NCBI RefSeq assembly: GCF_001424485.1 | Contig: NZ_LMQC01000004.1 | Span: 22,408 to 86,407 of the forward strand | DNA length: 64,000 nt | Origin: Modestobacter sp. Leaf380 | GTDB taxonomy: Bacteria > Actinomycetota > Actinomycetes > Mycobacteriales > Geodermatophilaceae | Reading direction: 5' to 3' | Shown: piece by piece, positions 33,635-40,994 of the stretch | Layout: the number at the start of each line of letters is the position of its first letter | How positions within the stretch are numbered: the first letter of the stretch is position 1 | Position numbers and translations under genes: made by a program | Notes under the pieces: generated by a model | Databases searched by the model: none | What the model saw: the letters and a program-made list of their open reading frames with translations, nothing else | What the model was told of the DNA's origin: nothing

Positions 33635-33790
33635 CCTTGTCTTCCGTCGGCCGCCTACCGGGTTAGCTGACGGGTTCGGGCGGGAAGACTCCCTACCGTC
33701 CCGGCCGCTGACGCGGTCGGCACGGATTCACCCCAGTGCTGCGGTGGGTCCCCGGTTCGCCGGTGGTGCTCCGCCCGCGGTGGTGCTGCG
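33635..33790 (-). ncRNA. ydaO/yuaA-type cyclic di-AMP riboswitch
   Basis: On the minus strand the leader contains, in order, the conserved blocks GGCGAACCGGGGACCCACC, GGGGTGAATCCG, GGGACGGTAGGGAGTCTTCC, CGAACCCGTCAGCTAACC and CGGTAGGCGG. These match the actinobacterial ydaO family, which binds c-di-AMP and usually switches expression off when the ligand is high. Its common downstream genes include secreted peptidoglycan hydrolases, as here. The ends are approximate. Confidence 0.92.
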
Positions 33791-33870
33791 GGCGGCCGTG
33801 CTGTGGCGACTCGGCGGCGTCCGGGTCGGTCCTCCCCGGGTGGGGACGGTGGTGCCGACCGGACCGGCCA

Positions 33871-33900
33871 ACCGTACGAGGGCATGTGGAGTGCTGACAA
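33871..33900 (-). promoter_or_regulatory. Promoter of the riboswitch-transglycosylase unit
   Basis: Minus strand -35 TTGTCA (33895-33900), an 18-bp spacer and -10 TACGGT (33871-33876). Transcription would begin near 33864, about 75 nt before the riboswitch. Confidence 0.6.
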
Positions 33901-33935
33901 GACAGCGCGTCCGGATTCACACACCTCGTGCAGCG

Positions 33936-33951
33936 TGTGGTGTGCCACACA
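33936..33951. promoter_or_regulatory. Candidate CRP/GlxR-type operator
   Basis: TGTG-N8-CACA (TGTGGTGTGCCACACA), the core spacing of the CRP site TGTGA-N6-TCACA. It is centred about 80 bp upstream of the predicted start of the transglycosylase transcript. rpf-type genes of mycobacteria and corynebacteria are known CRP/GlxR targets. The 33620-33975 intergenic stretch otherwise holds only the promoter and riboswitch. Confidence 0.5.
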
Positions 33952-33975
33952 CCCAGAGCGACCGACCCGCCGCGC

Positions 33976-34635
33976 TCAGGGCAGCCGCCAGACCGCCGTC
34001 CGGCGGGCGACGTCGACCCCGCTGTCGGGCACCTCGTAGCCGGCGACCTCAATGAGGCCGTCGGGCAGCTGGGACCGGCCGGGGTCACCGACCAGGACGG
34101 TCGCCCCGCCGACCCAGGCGGTGAACAGCCACGGCCGCACCCGGTCGGCCATCCGCAGGTCGTAGAAGACGTCGCCGGCCAGCACGACGTCCACCGCCGG
34201 CAGGTCGCCCTCCCCCGGCTGCCCGTCGAGGACGTCGCCGACCGCCTCGACGACGGTCACCCCGTTGGCGGCGGCGTTGAGCGGGGTGACCGCGAGGGCG
34301 TACGGGTCGACGTCGCTGGCGAGCACCCGCGTGGCACCGGCCAGGGCCGCGGCGATGGCGACCAGCCCGCTGCCCGACCCCAGGTCCAGCACGGTGCGCC
34401 CGGCGACCAGACCGGGGGTGTCCAGCACGTACCGGGCCAGGCCCTGCCCGCCGACCCAGGCCGCGGCCCAGAACGGCGAGGCCTCCCCCGGTCCCGTCCC
34501 GCCGCTCTCGCGCTCGTCCTCCATGGCCTGCCACAGCACGGCGACGTCGTCGGCCAGGTGCAGCGCCACCTCGGGCACCAGCGGTGGGCGGACCAGACGG
34601 GTGTGCCGGGCGAAGAAGCCCGCGGGGACGGTCAC
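33976..34635 (-). CDS. Class I SAM-dependent methyltransferase (ETFB-lysine/nicotinamide N-methyltransferase-like)
   Basis: 219 residues. Motif I is VLDLGSGSGLVAIAAALAGA, then ASDVDPYALAVTPLNAAANG and VDVVLAGDVFYD, the usual post-I and IV elements. The N-terminus PFWAAAWVGGQGLARYV corresponds to the W-x-x-G/Q loop of the METTL20/PrmA-like lysine methyltransferases. The substrate is unknown; a protein lysine is likely. GTG 34635 is preceded by GGGGAGGA. Confidence 0.85.
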   Translation of the reverse strand: MTVPAGFFARHTRLVRPPLVPEVALHLADDVAVLWQAMEDERESGGTGPGEASPFWAAAWVGGQGLARYVLDTPGLVAGRTVLDLGSGSGLVAIAAALAGATRVLASDVDPYALAVTPLNAAANGVTVVEAVGDVLDGQPGEGDLPAVDVVLAGDVFYDLRMADRVRPWLFTAWVGGATVLVGDPGRSQLPDGLIEVAGYEVPDSGVDVARRTAVWRLP

Positions 34636-34687
34636 CGGTGCATCCTCCCCGCCCGCACGGACCCCCTCGACAGTCACCGCTGACTGG

Positions 34688-34693
34688 TAGCGT
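34688..34693 (+). promoter_or_regulatory. -10 box (leaderless type) of SDR gene
   Basis: TAGCGT lies 8 nt before the GTG at 34702, with no ribosome site between; the same arrangement as rnj. Confidence 0.45.
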
Positions 34694-34701
34694 CCGCGGC
34701 C

Positions 34702-35550
34702 GTGAGCACCCCGGGCACCCCCGACCTGACCGGCCGCACGATCGTGATGTCGGGAGGCAGCCGCGGCATCGGGCTGGCCATCCTGGTCGCCGCCGCCCGC
34801 CGCGGCGCGAACAGCGTGCTGCTGGCCAAGACCGACCAGCCCGACCCGCGGCTGCCCGGCACCGTGCACACCGCGGTGGAGGAGATCACCGAGGCCGGCC
34901 GGGAGACCGGGGCCCGGGCGGTGGCCGTGGTGGGCGACGTCCGCGAGGAGGCCGACGTGCAGCGCGCCGTCGCCACCGCGGTCGAGACCTTCGGCGGGCT
35001 CGACATCGTGGTCAACAACGCCAGCGCGCTGAACCTGACCCCCACCGCCGAGCTGTCGGCCAAGCGGTACGACCTCATGCAGCAGGTCAACAGCCGGGGC
35101 ACCTGGCTGCTGACCAGGACGGCACTGCCGCACCTGGCCGCCTCCCCCGACGCCCAGGTGCTCACGCTGTCCCCGCCGATCGACCTGGCGCCGCAGTGGC
35201 TGGGCATGGCACCGGCCTACACGCTGAGCAAGTACGGGATGACCCTGCTGACCCTCGGGTTCGCCGCGGAGCTCGCCGGTCAGGGCGTGCGGGCCAACTG
35301 CCTGTGGCCCCGGACCACGATCGCCACCGCCGCCGTCGTCAACGTCATCGGCGGCGAGGAGCTGGCCAGCCGCTCGCGCGACCCCGAGGTCATGGGCGAC
35401 GCCGCGGTCGCACTGCTCACCGACCCGTCCCGGCCGACCGGCCGCACGTTCGTCGACGACGACGTGCTGCGCGCGGCCGGGATCACCGACCTGTCGGTCT
35501 ACGGCGGCGGCGACGACCCGCAGACCGACTGGTTCGTCGACCCGGCCTGA
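34702..35550 (+). CDS. SDR family oxidoreductase (HSDL2-like)
   Basis: 282 residues. The NADP site GGSRGIG, NNASALNLT, LTLSPPID and catalytic YTLSK are intact. The N-terminal KTDQPDPRLPGTVHTAVEEI segment and the C-terminal WFVDP ending resemble HSDL2/SDR13C-type proteins linked to fatty-acid or terpene metabolism. GTG start with a TAGCGT box 8 nt upstream suggests a leaderless transcript. Convergent with an MFS gene. Confidence 0.9.
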   Translation: MSTPGTPDLTGRTIVMSGGSRGIGLAILVAAARRGANSVLLAKTDQPDPRLPGTVHTAVEEITEAGRETGARAVAVVGDVREEADVQRAVATAVETFGGLDIVVNNASALNLTPTAELSAKRYDLMQQVNSRGTWLLTRTALPHLAASPDAQVLTLSPPIDLAPQWLGMAPAYTLSKYGMTLLTLGFAAELAGQGVRANCLWPRTTIATAAVVNVIGGEELASRSRDPEVMGDAAVALLTDPSRPTGRTFVDDDVLRAAGITDLSVYGGGDDPQTDWFVDPA

Positions 35551-35571
35551 CGCTGCCCGGCCCGGAGCTGC

Positions 35572-35596
35572 CCGCCGCCGCGGTCAGCGGCGGCGG
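35572..35596. terminator. Terminator hairpin between SDR and MFS genes
   Basis: 10-bp GC-only stem CCGCCGCCGC/GCGGCGGCGG around GGTCA; the loop includes the stop codon of the MFS gene. Confidence 0.5.
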
Positions 35597-36885
35597 CCGA
35601 CCCGGCTGCGCATCGCGGTGTAGAGCGGGGTGAGCACGACCCCGTCCCCGGTGAGGCGCTCGCGCAGCACCCGGCGGTGCTTGAGCACCCCGACCAGCCC
35701 GATGGCCCAGAACAGGTACTGCACGCTGAACGCCGCCTTGAACGCCGACAGGTCGTAGTCGGTGGAGGCACCCGGGGTCATCGCGTCCAGCACGGCGCCG
35801 ACCGCGAGCACGGTGAGCAGGGACGCCGCGAACCCGCCGATGTTGACCACGCCGGTGGCGCTGCCGAGCCGGGTGACCGGGTTCCAGGTGCGGGCGTAGT
35901 CGAAGCCGATCATCGAGCCCGGCCCGTTGGTGGCCAGCACGACGACGAGCACCACCAGCAGCCACAGCGGCGCCCGGCCGGGCCACAGCAGGACCACGGT
36001 CCACGCGGTCGTGGTCAGCCCGGCGATGCCGAAGACCAGCACCGAGCGGCGCAGCGGCCAGCGGCCGCACAGCTTGCCCAGCAGCGGGCCGACCAGCATG
36101 CCCACGACGACGAGCAGGGACAGCAGCCCCGCCGCGGTGCCGGTGGACAGGCCCTGCCCGAGCACCAGGAACGGGTACCCCCACAGCAGCGCGAAGACGG
36201 TGCCGGAGAACTGGGTGACCAGGTGGCTGTACAGCCCGATCCGGGTGCCGGACTCGCGCCAGGCGCCGGCCACGTTCTGCCGGATCTCGGCCCAGCCGGC
36301 GACCGGGGCGACCGGGGTCCCGGGCGGCGCGTCGGCCAGTGCCGCCACCACCAGGACCGCCACCAGCACCCCGATCGCGGCGGCGCCGAGGAACGTCGTC
36401 GTCCAGCTGGTGTGGTGCAGGGCCAGCACCAGCGGGTAGGCGGCCGCGATCTGGCCGAGCTGGCCCAGGATGCCGGTGAGCTGGGTGACGACCGGGACCA
36501 CCGGCCCGCGGAACCAGAGGGTGACCACCCGCAGCACGCTGATGAAGGTCATCGCGTCCCCGGCGCCGACCAGCACCCGGGCCGCGACCGCCGTCGGGAC
36601 GTCGGTGGCCACCGCCAGCAGCAGCTGCCCGGCGGCCATCGTGACCGCCCCGGCCGCGATGAGCGCCTTGGAACCGAAACGGTCCAGCAGCACGCCCACG
36701 GGCACCTGCAGGCCGGCGTAGACGACCAGCTGCAGCACCAGGAACAGGCTCACCGCGGAGGCCCCGGCCGAGAACCGCTCCTGGGCGTCGACGGCGGCGA
36801 CGCCGAGGGAGGCGCGCTGGAAGACGGCGACCGTGTAGGCGGCCAGCCCCACCGCCCAGACGACGTAGGCGCGGCGAGGGGTCAC
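35584..36885 (-). CDS. MFS transporter
   Basis: 433 residues with 12 predicted helices. RASLGVAAVDAQERF in the first loop and PVGVLLDRFGSKALI, the loop 2-3 signature G-x-x-x-D-R-x-G, are visible. The second half begins after a loop near residues 200-220. The C-terminal tail is basic. Substrate unknown; the pattern is reminiscent of nitrate/glucarate-type or general sugar-phosphate families but cannot be fixed. A TAGACC box precedes the GTG start. Confidence 0.85.
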   Translation of the reverse strand: MTPRRAYVVWAVGLAAYTVAVFQRASLGVAAVDAQERFSAGASAVSLFLVLQLVVYAGLQVPVGVLLDRFGSKALIAAGAVTMAAGQLLLAVATDVPTAVAARVLVGAGDAMTFISVLRVVTLWFRGPVVPVVTQLTGILGQLGQIAAAYPLVLALHHTSWTTTFLGAAAIGVLVAVLVVAALADAPPGTPVAPVAGWAEIRQNVAGAWRESGTRIGLYSHLVTQFSGTVFALLWGYPFLVLGQGLSTGTAAGLLSLLVVVGMLVGPLLGKLCGRWPLRRSVLVFGIAGLTTTAWTVVLLWPGRAPLWLLVVLVVVLATNGPGSMIGFDYARTWNPVTRLGSATGVVNIGGFAASLLTVLAVGAVLDAMTPGASTDYDLSAFKAAFSVQYLFWAIGLVGVLKHRRVLRERLTGDGVVLTPLYTAMRSRVGRRR

Positions 36886-36943
36886 GTACCTGGTCTACAC
36901 CGCCCGGGCCTCCCGCATTCCCGGGCACGGCAGGATCACGGTC

Positions 36944-37615
36944 GTGCGCGAGGAACTGGGCCGGGTCGCGGGCCCGCACGGCGAGGTGGCGCTCTGGCGG
37001 CGGACCACCGAGGACGGCGCGACGGTGACCGAGCTCGTCGTGGACGGCGTCTTCGCGATGGACGACGTGGAGACCTCCACCGAGCGTGCGCTGGCCACCG
37101 AGGCGCTGGCCCGCATCGACGGCGCCGAGCTGGCCGTGCTGGTCGGTGGGCTGGGGCTGGGCTGGACCACGGCGACGGTGCTGGCGACCCCCGGCGTGGC
37201 CGAGGTGCTGGTCGTCGAGCTCGAGGACGCGCTCATCGGGTGGGCGGTCGAGGGGCTGCTCCCGGGCCTGCGGCGGGTGGGCGACCCGCGGTTGGAACTG
37301 GTCGCCGGCGACGTCGCCGCGGCGTTCAGCCCCGACCGGTTCGACGCCGTGCTGCTCGACGTCGACAACGGCCCGGACTTCCTGGTGCACGCCTCGAACG
37401 CCGGCCTGTACTCCCCCGCGGGTCTGGCCCGGGCGCTGGGCGCTGTCCGGCCCGGCGGGGTGCTGGCGGTCTGGTCGGCCGACCCGGCACCCACCCTGCT
37501 GCACCGGCTCGCCGCGCTGCCCGGGGCCGTGGACGCCGAGCAGCTGGTGCTGCCGGTGGAGCGGGAGGGCCGGGTCTTCGAGTACGCCCTGGTGTTGGTG
37601 CGCCGATCAGCGTAA
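36944..37615 (+). CDS. Spermidine synthase-like methyltransferase-fold protein
   Basis: 223 residues. The fold of polyamine aminopropyltransferases is seen in VLVGGLGLGWTTATVL (glycine-rich loop), VLVVELEDALIGW (acidic ribose-binding residue) and FDAVLLDVDNGPDFL, where spermidine synthases have the catalytic D-x-x-D. It is shorter than true spermidine synthases and lacks the N-terminal strand domain. A polyamine role is therefore uncertain; many actinobacteria have such small homologues. GTG 36944 lies close to a CACGGT box. Confidence 0.8.
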   Translation: MREELGRVAGPHGEVALWRRTTEDGATVTELVVDGVFAMDDVETSTERALATEALARIDGAELAVLVGGLGLGWTTATVLATPGVAEVLVVELEDALIGWAVEGLLPGLRRVGDPRLELVAGDVAAAFSPDRFDAVLLDVDNGPDFLVHASNAGLYSPAGLARALGAVRPGGVLAVWSADPAPTLLHRLAALPGAVDAEQLVLPVEREGRVFEYALVLVRRSA

Positions 37616-37668
37616 ACGTCACGCACATCTGGCGTTTGGACTCGGTCACCGGGGTCACTCAAGGGGTC

Positions 37669-37887
37669 ATGACCTCTCCCAGTGACACCAACGAGACCCG
37701 CACCTTCGCCGACCTCGGCAAGGAGATGTGGTCCTACCTGACCGGCAAGGGCGCGGCGATCAACTACGAGTTCGTCGACATGACCGTCGAGGTGCCCCGC
37801 GAGATCGGTGCCGACGCCCCCCGCGCGACCTGGAAGCTCAACGGCACGCTGCGGATCACCACCGCGGAGGGCGTCTCGCAGGGATGA
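37669..37887 (+). CDS. Small conserved hypothetical protein
   Basis: 72 residues, acidic: MTSPSDTNETRTFADLGKEMW, then INYEFVDMTVEVPREIG and WKLNGTLRI near the end. The sequence is balanced and non-repetitive, as expected for a real coding gene. No family recognised. Its stop overlaps the start of the next gene (ATGA), so the two are probably translated together. It may assist or regulate the downstream membrane-tailed protein. Confidence 0.8.
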   Translation: MTSPSDTNETRTFADLGKEMWSYLTGKGAAINYEFVDMTVEVPREIGADAPRATWKLNGTLRITTAEGVSQG

Positions 37888-38321
37888 CGGTCCCCTCCCG
37901 GTTCGACGTCCGGGCCGACCTCGTCCTGACGGTCGACGGCCGGCAGGCCCGGCTCACCGGGGACGGCACCGACCTGACGTTGACCTCGTCGGACCCGGTC
38001 GCGCTGTGGCGCTCGGCCGCCTCGGTGCCCTGGCCGGTGGGCGTGACCGTCGGCAGCGGTCCCCGTGCCCTCGGTGGGCTCGCCGGGGCGCTGGCCGACG
38101 CCGGTCTGCACCTCGACGTCACCGGGCCCGGCGGCCGGGTGGCCGAGCTGGGTCGCGGCGTGGACTCGGGGCTGGGTCGTGGGCTGACCGGCTCCCGTGC
38201 GGTGCGCTTCGGCTCCCCCCGCACGCTGGCCGCCACCGTCGTCCGGGAGCCCGTGCCGTGGCGTCCGGTCGTCCTGGCGCTGGCCGGTCTGCTCGTCCTG
38301 CGGGCGTTGCGCCGACGCTGA
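37884..38321 (+). CDS. Hypothetical protein with C-terminal membrane anchor
   Basis: 145 residues. The soluble N-terminal part (1-115) is beta-rich: RFDVRADLVLTVDGRQARLTG, then a Gly-rich stretch. It ends with one hydrophobic helix (VVLALAGLLVLRAL) and an RRR tail, so the soluble domain is probably tethered to the membrane. Function unknown. Coupled to the small upstream gene. Confidence 0.75.
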   Translation: MTVPSRFDVRADLVLTVDGRQARLTGDGTDLTLTSSDPVALWRSAASVPWPVGVTVGSGPRALGGLAGALADAGLHLDVTGPGGRVAELGRGVDSGLGRGLTGSRAVRFGSPRTLAATVVREPVPWRPVVLALAGLLVLRALRRR

Positions 38322-38329
38322 CCCGGGAC

Positions 38330-38365
38330 GAGGGCGGCCGCACGCAGCACCGTGCGGCCGCCCTC
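38330..38365. terminator. Bidirectional terminator hairpin
   Basis: 14-bp perfect stem GAGGGCGGCCGCAC/GTGCGGCCGCCCTC with an 8-base loop, between convergent hypothetical genes. Confidence 0.75.
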
Positions 38366-38377
38366 ACGCAGGCTCCC

Positions 38378-38842
38378 TCAGGCGCTGTCCTCCACCTCAC
38401 GGGTCCACTCGTGCGCCGCGAGCGCCAGGTCCTCGGCGGTGACGTCCAGGGGGACACCTCCCCCCAGGAGCCGGCCGCTCACCGGGTCCGCCCAGGCCGC
38501 CGACCCGGCCAGGTGCGCCCGCAGCAGCCTGCGGTCCTCCCGGGCGGCGTCCAGCACGAAGGACAGCTCCGGCTCGCGGAACACCAGGCCCTCGCCGACC
38601 AGGCCGTCGGGCGCCTCACCCACGGCGCGCAGCCAGGAACCCAGCCGCTGCGCCTCCCACGGGGTCAGGCACGGCTCGCGGAAGACCCAGTGCCGGCCGT
38701 CGGTCGTACGCACCTCGCCGCGCACCACGACCCAGGTCTCCGACCAGTCCGGCCGGTCCAGCTCGACCGCGCGCAGCTCCAGTGCCTGCCGGCGCAGGAC
38801 GCGCAGGTCCAGCCACGCGCCGTCCCAGGAGGTCAGCCTCAC
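38378..38842 (-). CDS. WapI-like conserved hypothetical protein
   Basis: 154 residues. DLRVLRRQALELRAVELDRPDWSE..WVVVRGEV, then LTPWEAQRLGSWLRA and a VFREPELSF motif, resemble the WapI/DUF6228-type immunity or binding family, in which an L-x-E-P-x-L-x-F motif recurs. This is a tentative call from pattern memory. GTG 38842 overlaps the stop of the ankyrin gene (GTGA), so it is co-translated with it. If the WapI link is right, it could protect against a contact-dependent toxin; no toxin gene is nearby. Confidence 0.6.
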   Translation of the reverse strand: MRLTSWDGAWLDLRVLRRQALELRAVELDRPDWSETWVVVRGEVRTTDGRHWVFREPCLTPWEAQRLGSWLRAVGEAPDGLVGEGLVFREPELSFVLDAAREDRRLLRAHLAGSAAWADPVSGRLLGGGVPLDVTAEDLALAAHEWTREVEDSA

Positions 38843-39246
38843 CGGCCGTGCTGCTCCAGCACGGCGGTCATCGCCGGCAGCTCGAAGAACAGCGCGGTCG
38901 CCCGGGCACTCGGCTGCCCGTGGTCGGGGTCGGCGCCGGCGTCCAGCAGGGCCCGGACCGTCTGCGGGGACTGCCGGAAGACCGCCGCCGCGAGCGCGGT
39001 CTGCCCGCGGTCGTTGACCCGGTCGTGCTCCGCCCCCCGCGCCAGCAGCAGGGCCACCGTGTCGGCCCGGCCCTGGTAGGCGGCCAGCACCAGCAGGGTG
39101 TCGCCCTTGCTGGTGGTCAGGTTCGCGGGCACCCCCGCGTCCAGGTAGCCCGCCAGGTCCTCGGTGCGCCCCTCCCGGGCCATGTCGAACACCCGGCCGG
39201 CCAGCTCGATGACGCCGGGGTCGATCTCGGGGGTCTGCTCGCTCAC
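38839..39246 (-). CDS. Ankyrin-repeat protein
   Basis: 135 residues with about three ankyrin repeats. GDTLLVLAAYQGRADTVALLLARGA and GQTALAAAVFRQSPQTVRALLDAGADPD follow the TPLhhAA...G..VV..LL..GA pattern; a shorter repeat precedes them. Cytoplasmic protein-protein interaction module. It is shorter than most ankyrin proteins and close in style to the AnkB-like actinobacterial proteins linked to catalase. GTG 39246 starts 11 bp after the pentapeptide gene ends on the same strand. Confidence 0.88.
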   Translation of the reverse strand: MSEQTPEIDPGVIELAGRVFDMAREGRTEDLAGYLDAGVPANLTTSKGDTLLVLAAYQGRADTVALLLARGAEHDRVNDRGQTALAAAVFRQSPQTVRALLDAGADPDHGQPSARATALFFELPAMTAVLEQHGR

Positions 39247-39256
39247 CCCGCCGAGC

Positions 39257-40060
39257 CTAGGCAGCGGGCGCCCAGTGCGCGGGGTGGAGCAGCGCCCCCT
39301 CCAGCCGGGTGGCCGCGTCCCCCCGGGCGGCGTCCAGCTGCGCCTGGGTGAGGAAGAGCGTGCCGCGCAGGTCGGCGCCCTCCAGCCGGGCGCCCCGGGT
39401 GTCGGCACCGGTGACGTCGGCCAGTCTCAGGTCGGCCCGGCGCAGGTCGGCCCCCAGCAGCACCGCCCCGCGCAGGCTCGCCCCGCGCAGGTCCGCACCG
39501 GCCAGCCCGGCACCCACCAGGTCCGCTCCGCGCAGGTCACGGGGGCGGCGCACCGAGCGGCGGGCGTGCTCGCTGGCCCGAGTCAGCAGCGGGTTCACCC
39601 GCGCCCGGACGACGTCGACCGGGACCCCACGCAACTGCTCCGGGGTGCCCTGGACCCGGCGGGACAGCTCGTCGTCGGCGTCCGCGAGGTCGGCGGCGAG
39701 CGCCGCCGGGACCTCCAGGGCGCGGGCCGCGCGGACCAGCCAGCGCAGCTCCTGCAGCGCCCGGACGACGGGGAACACCGTGGCGACCTGGTGCAGGACG
39801 GTGCGGTCCCGGCGGTCCAGGCCCGGGAAGACGGCCCGGGTGACGTGCTGCCCGGCGCCGAAGCAGTCGTAGACGGTGCACCCGGGGAACCCGCGCTCGC
39901 GCAGCACCGGGTGGATGCCGCACCGGTCGTCGTCAGCCAGGTTCGGGCAGGCGGTCTCGGCGGGCTTGTCCAGCGCGAAGTCCGCTCCCCGGGCGAACGC
40001 CGGGACGACGCAGCACAGTGCGGCGCAGGACGCGCAGTCGGCGCGCAGCGGATCGGTCAC
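39257..40060 (-). CDS. Cysteine-rich domain fused to pentapeptide repeats
   Basis: 267 residues. The first ~65 have eight Cys: C9-x2-C12, CC16-17, C38, C47, C61 and C66 spread over segments such as CASCAALCC and CPNLADDDRCGIH. This pattern resembles YkgJ-type Zn/Fe-binding Cys clusters. A helical spacer (about 75-165) follows. About ten pentapeptide repeats of A(D/N)LxG type (LRGADLVGAGLAGADLRGAS) run from about 172 to 240 and would form a right-handed beta helix. Fusion of these two modules is uncommon. Role unknown; a metal- or redox-switched interaction scaffold is one possibility. Confidence 0.82.
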   Translation of the reverse strand: MTDPLRADCASCAALCCVVPAFARGADFALDKPAETACPNLADDDRCGIHPVLRERGFPGCTVYDCFGAGQHVTRAVFPGLDRRDRTVLHQVATVFPVVRALQELRWLVRAARALEVPAALAADLADADDELSRRVQGTPEQLRGVPVDVVRARVNPLLTRASEHARRSVRRPRDLRGADLVGAGLAGADLRGASLRGAVLLGADLRRADLRLADVTGADTRGARLEGADLRGTLFLTQAQLDAARGDAATRLEGALLHPAHWAPAA

Positions 40061-40097
40061 CGCCCGATCCTGCCGCCGGCCCGGCCCCGCCCCACGC

Positions 40098-40850
40098 TCA
40101 GGGGGCGGCCACCCGGTCCGTCAGCCGCAGCACGTGCTCCCAGGCGTCCTCGCACGCCGCGGCCCACTCCTGCGAGGACCGGTCGAAGAACGAGTGCGGG
40201 GCACCGTCGTAGACCACCGCGTCGACGTCGGCACCGGCGTCCCGCATCCGCTGCGCCAGCTCCTGCTGCTCCTGGACCGGGGTGGCCTGGTCGGCGCCGG
40301 CGATGAGCATCACCACCGGCTTGGCGGCGCGGTCGGCGGCGTCCCCGACCAGGGCCGGGCGTCCGTAGAAGCCGGCGCAGCCGGCCAGGTCCAGGTCCCC
40401 ACCGGACTGCCGCCAGGAGTGGCTGCCGCCGAAGCAGAAGCCGACGGTGACCACGGGCAGGTCTGCCCGGGTCCGGCTGCGCAGGTACTCCACGGCCGCC
40501 GTGACGTCGGCGTCCACCCCGGCCTCGGTGGTCTGCGGGACGTGGGTCTGCCAGTCGAAGTCCTCCTCCCGGGTCCCGGTGGCCGCCAGACCCGCCGTCC
40601 GGCCGAACCAGTCGATCGCGACCGCGGGCAGCCCCGCCTCGGCGAACCGCTCCGCCAGGGCCACGTAGTAGGGGTGCAGGCCGCGGATGTCGGGCAGCAC
40701 CACCACGCCGACCCGCGGGGCCGCCGCCGGAGCCGCGAAGGCGGCGGAGAACGCGGTGCCGTCGGCGGCGGTCAGCGTGAGGGTGCCGCGCTCGGCGACG
40801 TCCCCGCTGCGCGGCGGTGCGGGCGGGCGGCTGTCGTGGTCGTGGCACAT
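40098..40850 (-). CDS. Dienelactone hydrolase family protein
   Basis: 250 residues with the alpha/beta hydrolase triad: Cys in GFCFGGSHS (DLH-type nucleophile), Asp in IAGADQATP and His in YDGAPHSFFD. VVVLPDIRGLHPYYVALAERFAEAGLPAVAIDWFGR is characteristic of the family. The N-terminus MCHDHDSRPPAPP is His/Cys-containing but likely disordered. It hydrolyses a lactone or ester, probably in aromatic-compound breakdown. Divergent from the HTH-MurA gene. Confidence 0.9.
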   Translation of the reverse strand: MCHDHDSRPPAPPRSGDVAERGTLTLTAADGTAFSAAFAAPAAAPRVGVVVLPDIRGLHPYYVALAERFAEAGLPAVAIDWFGRTAGLAATGTREEDFDWQTHVPQTTEAGVDADVTAAVEYLRSRTRADLPVVTVGFCFGGSHSWRQSGGDLDLAGCAGFYGRPALVGDAADRAAKPVVMLIAGADQATPVQEQQELAQRMRDAGADVDAVVYDGAPHSFFDRSSQEWAAACEDAWEHVLRLTDRVAAP

Positions 40851-40965
40851 GCCTGCTTCCTACCCCCGGACGACGCCTCCCGCCCGGCCGGGTCGGCGCC
40901 GACCCGGGGGCTCCACGACGACGCAACCGGTGCCTGCCGGACACCGGCCCGGGACGCCCGCACCC

Positions 40966-40986
40966 ATCTCACAGGTGAGATACGGT
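40966..40986 (+). promoter_or_regulatory. Palindromic operator overlapping -10 of the HTH-MurA gene
   Basis: ATCTCAC-AG-GTGAGAT (40966-40981) runs into TACGGT (40981-40986), 8 nt before the ATG at 40995. The start is probably leaderless. The encoded protein has its own Xre-type DNA-binding domain, so this is a strong candidate for autoregulation. Confidence 0.65.
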
Positions 40987-40994
40987 CCCAGACG

